Shown: piece after piece, positions 7,202 through 7,867 of the stretch
Layout of the letters: each line of letters starts with the position of its first letter
Numbering within the stretch: position 1 is the stretch's first letter
Assembly: GCA_002367255.1 (NCBI GenBank)
Contig: DFBD01000114.1
Span: 1 to 7,867, forward strand
Direction: 5' to 3'
DNA: 7,867 nucleotides
Source of the DNA: Rhodobacterales bacterium UBA3089
Lineage (GTDB): Bacteria > Pseudomonadota > Alphaproteobacteria > Rhodobacterales > Rhodobacteraceae
Notes under the pieces: model-generated
Told to the model about the DNA's origin: nothing
What the model saw: only the letters and a program-made list of their open reading frames with translations
The model's database searches: none
Made by a program: the position numbers and the translations under genes

Positions 7202-7360
7202 TTATTCCTTAAATTCTTCGTTACGGAACGGGATGTCGGATATATCTTTATAGAGGTCCTTAGTCCCCGGGCGATAAGCCCAGAGAATGATCCCCAAGAA
7301 TACCAGCATCAATGAAAGCATGCCCCAACTGTCGGCAAGCTCGCGTAAAAATGTGTACAT
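7202..7360 (-). CDS. ccoQ: cbb3-type cytochrome c oxidase subunit CcoQ
   Basis: A 52-residue membrane protein starting MYTFLRELADSWGM. One helix covers about residues 12-29 and ends in the ILWAYRPG segment typical of CcoQ/FixQ, followed by a charged tail with KDLYKDISDIPF. CcoQ is the non-heme small subunit that stabilises CcoP in the complex. It has a strong ribosome-binding site (AAAGGAGG, 6 bases before the ATG). It starts 15 bases after ccoO and ends 4 bases before ccoP, so it is in the middle of the oxidase operon. Confidence 0.95.
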   Translation of the reverse strand: MYTFLRELADSWGMLSLMLVFLGIILWAYRPGTKDLYKDISDIPFRNEEFKE

Positions 7361-7375
7361 TTTACCCTCCTTTAC

Positions 7376-7867
7376 CTACCGGTTTGCTTCGGGAATGAAG
7401 GTCGAGAAATCAACCAACGTACCCAGCATCTGTAGGTATGCAATCAATGCATCCGCTTCGGTCAACTGTGGCTGGCCATCGAAGTTACGTGTCTGCGCTT
7501 TTGGATAACGAGAAAGCAAACCGTCCCAATCCGCATCCGGATCAGCCTGCGCCTTGAAATCTTCCAAAGCGTTTTCCATCATCTCGTCTGTGTAAGGCAC
7601 ACCGGCCATACGGTTGGCTTTCAGCAGATCTTCGATGTACTTTCCGTCGATGGTCGTTTTCTCTAACCAGCGATAGGAAGGCATGATCGATTCCTCGACC
7701 ACGTCCTGTGGTAGACGAAGGTGATCAACGTGCCATTCATCAGAATAACGACCACCAACACGGGCCAGATCAGGGCCGGTACGTTTGGAACCCCACTGGA
7801 ACGGATGGTCGTACTGCGACTCCGCTGCCAGGGAATAGTGACCGTAGCGTTCCACCTCGTCACGAAG
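7376..7867 (-). CDS. ccoO: cbb3-type cytochrome c oxidase subunit II, monoheme cytochrome CcoO (3' part)
   Basis: The last 163 residues of CcoO; the gene runs off the right edge. The visible part opens with [12 protein letters not shown], which in this family comes just after the heme-binding CxxCH, so the heme site itself lies outside the window. It contains the conserved stretches [19 protein letters not shown] and [10 protein letters not shown]. The likely axial heme ligand is the methionine in IMPSYRWL (visible residue 62). CcoO anchors a c-type heme that takes electrons from CcoP to the catalytic subunit CcoN. The stop codon TAG at 7376-7378 is 15 bases before ccoQ. No internal break is seen. 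ccoN should lie upstream, beyond the window. Confidence 0.96.
   Translation of the reverse strand, partial: LRDEVERYGHYSLAAESQYDHPFQWGSKRTGPDLARVGGRYSDEWHVDHLRLPQDVVEESIMPSYRWLEKTTIDGKYIEDLLKANRMAGVPYTDEMMENALEDFKAQADPDADWDGLLSRYPKAQTRNFDGQPQLTEADALIAYLQMLGTLVDFSTFIPEANR

Noticed and set aside
1..7867. CRISPR arrays, insertion sequences or phage and defence genes
   Set aside because: No regularly spaced repeats, transposase, integrase or nuclease motifs were seen; the coding space is filled by the respiratory operons, the permease and the tRNA.

Overview
The window comes from an alphaproteobacterium, most likely a marine Rhodobacteraceae (Roseobacter-type) species. The basis is the order ccoO-ccoQ-ccoP followed by ccoG-ccoH-ccoI-ccoS, a perfect FNR/FnrL-type box in front of ccoG, and the character of the proteins. 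The exact genus cannot be read from the sequence alone. Every gene I can support lies on the minus strand, so the biological reading order runs from the right edge to the left edge.

Right part (about 6246-7867): the end of the structural operon for the high-affinity cbb3-type cytochrome c oxidase. It holds the 3' part of ccoO (cut by the window edge), the small gene ccoQ, and ccoP for the diheme subunit. A strong Rho-independent terminator follows. ccoN is expected beyond the right edge.

Middle (about 1877-6250): a regulatory gap with an FNR-type palindrome TTGATGTAGATCAA, then the assembly operon ccoG-ccoH-ccoI-ccoS. Its genes overlap by 4, 8 and 4 bases, which indicates tight translational coupling. 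CcoG is a membrane iron-sulfur protein (reported cupric reductase), CcoI a copper P1B-type ATPase, and CcoH and CcoS small membrane assembly factors. Together they supply copper and assemble the oxidase encoded next door, and the FNR box explains induction when oxygen is low.

Left part (1-1843): 33 bases after ccoS is a two-domain ABC transporter permease of the Fe(III) (FbpB/SfuB) type. Neither its ATPase nor its binding protein is in the window. It is followed by a tRNA-Thr(UGU) gene with an encoded CCA end.

Most of the window is a conventional respiratory locus and I see no evidence of a new defence or mobile system. The points worth a second look are: a non-canonical phosphorylation motif in CcoI (DKGGT where P-type ATPases have DKTGT); the compact terminator/extended -10/FNR-box arrangement between the two operons; and the orphan iron-type permease attached to the cbb3 assembly operon.
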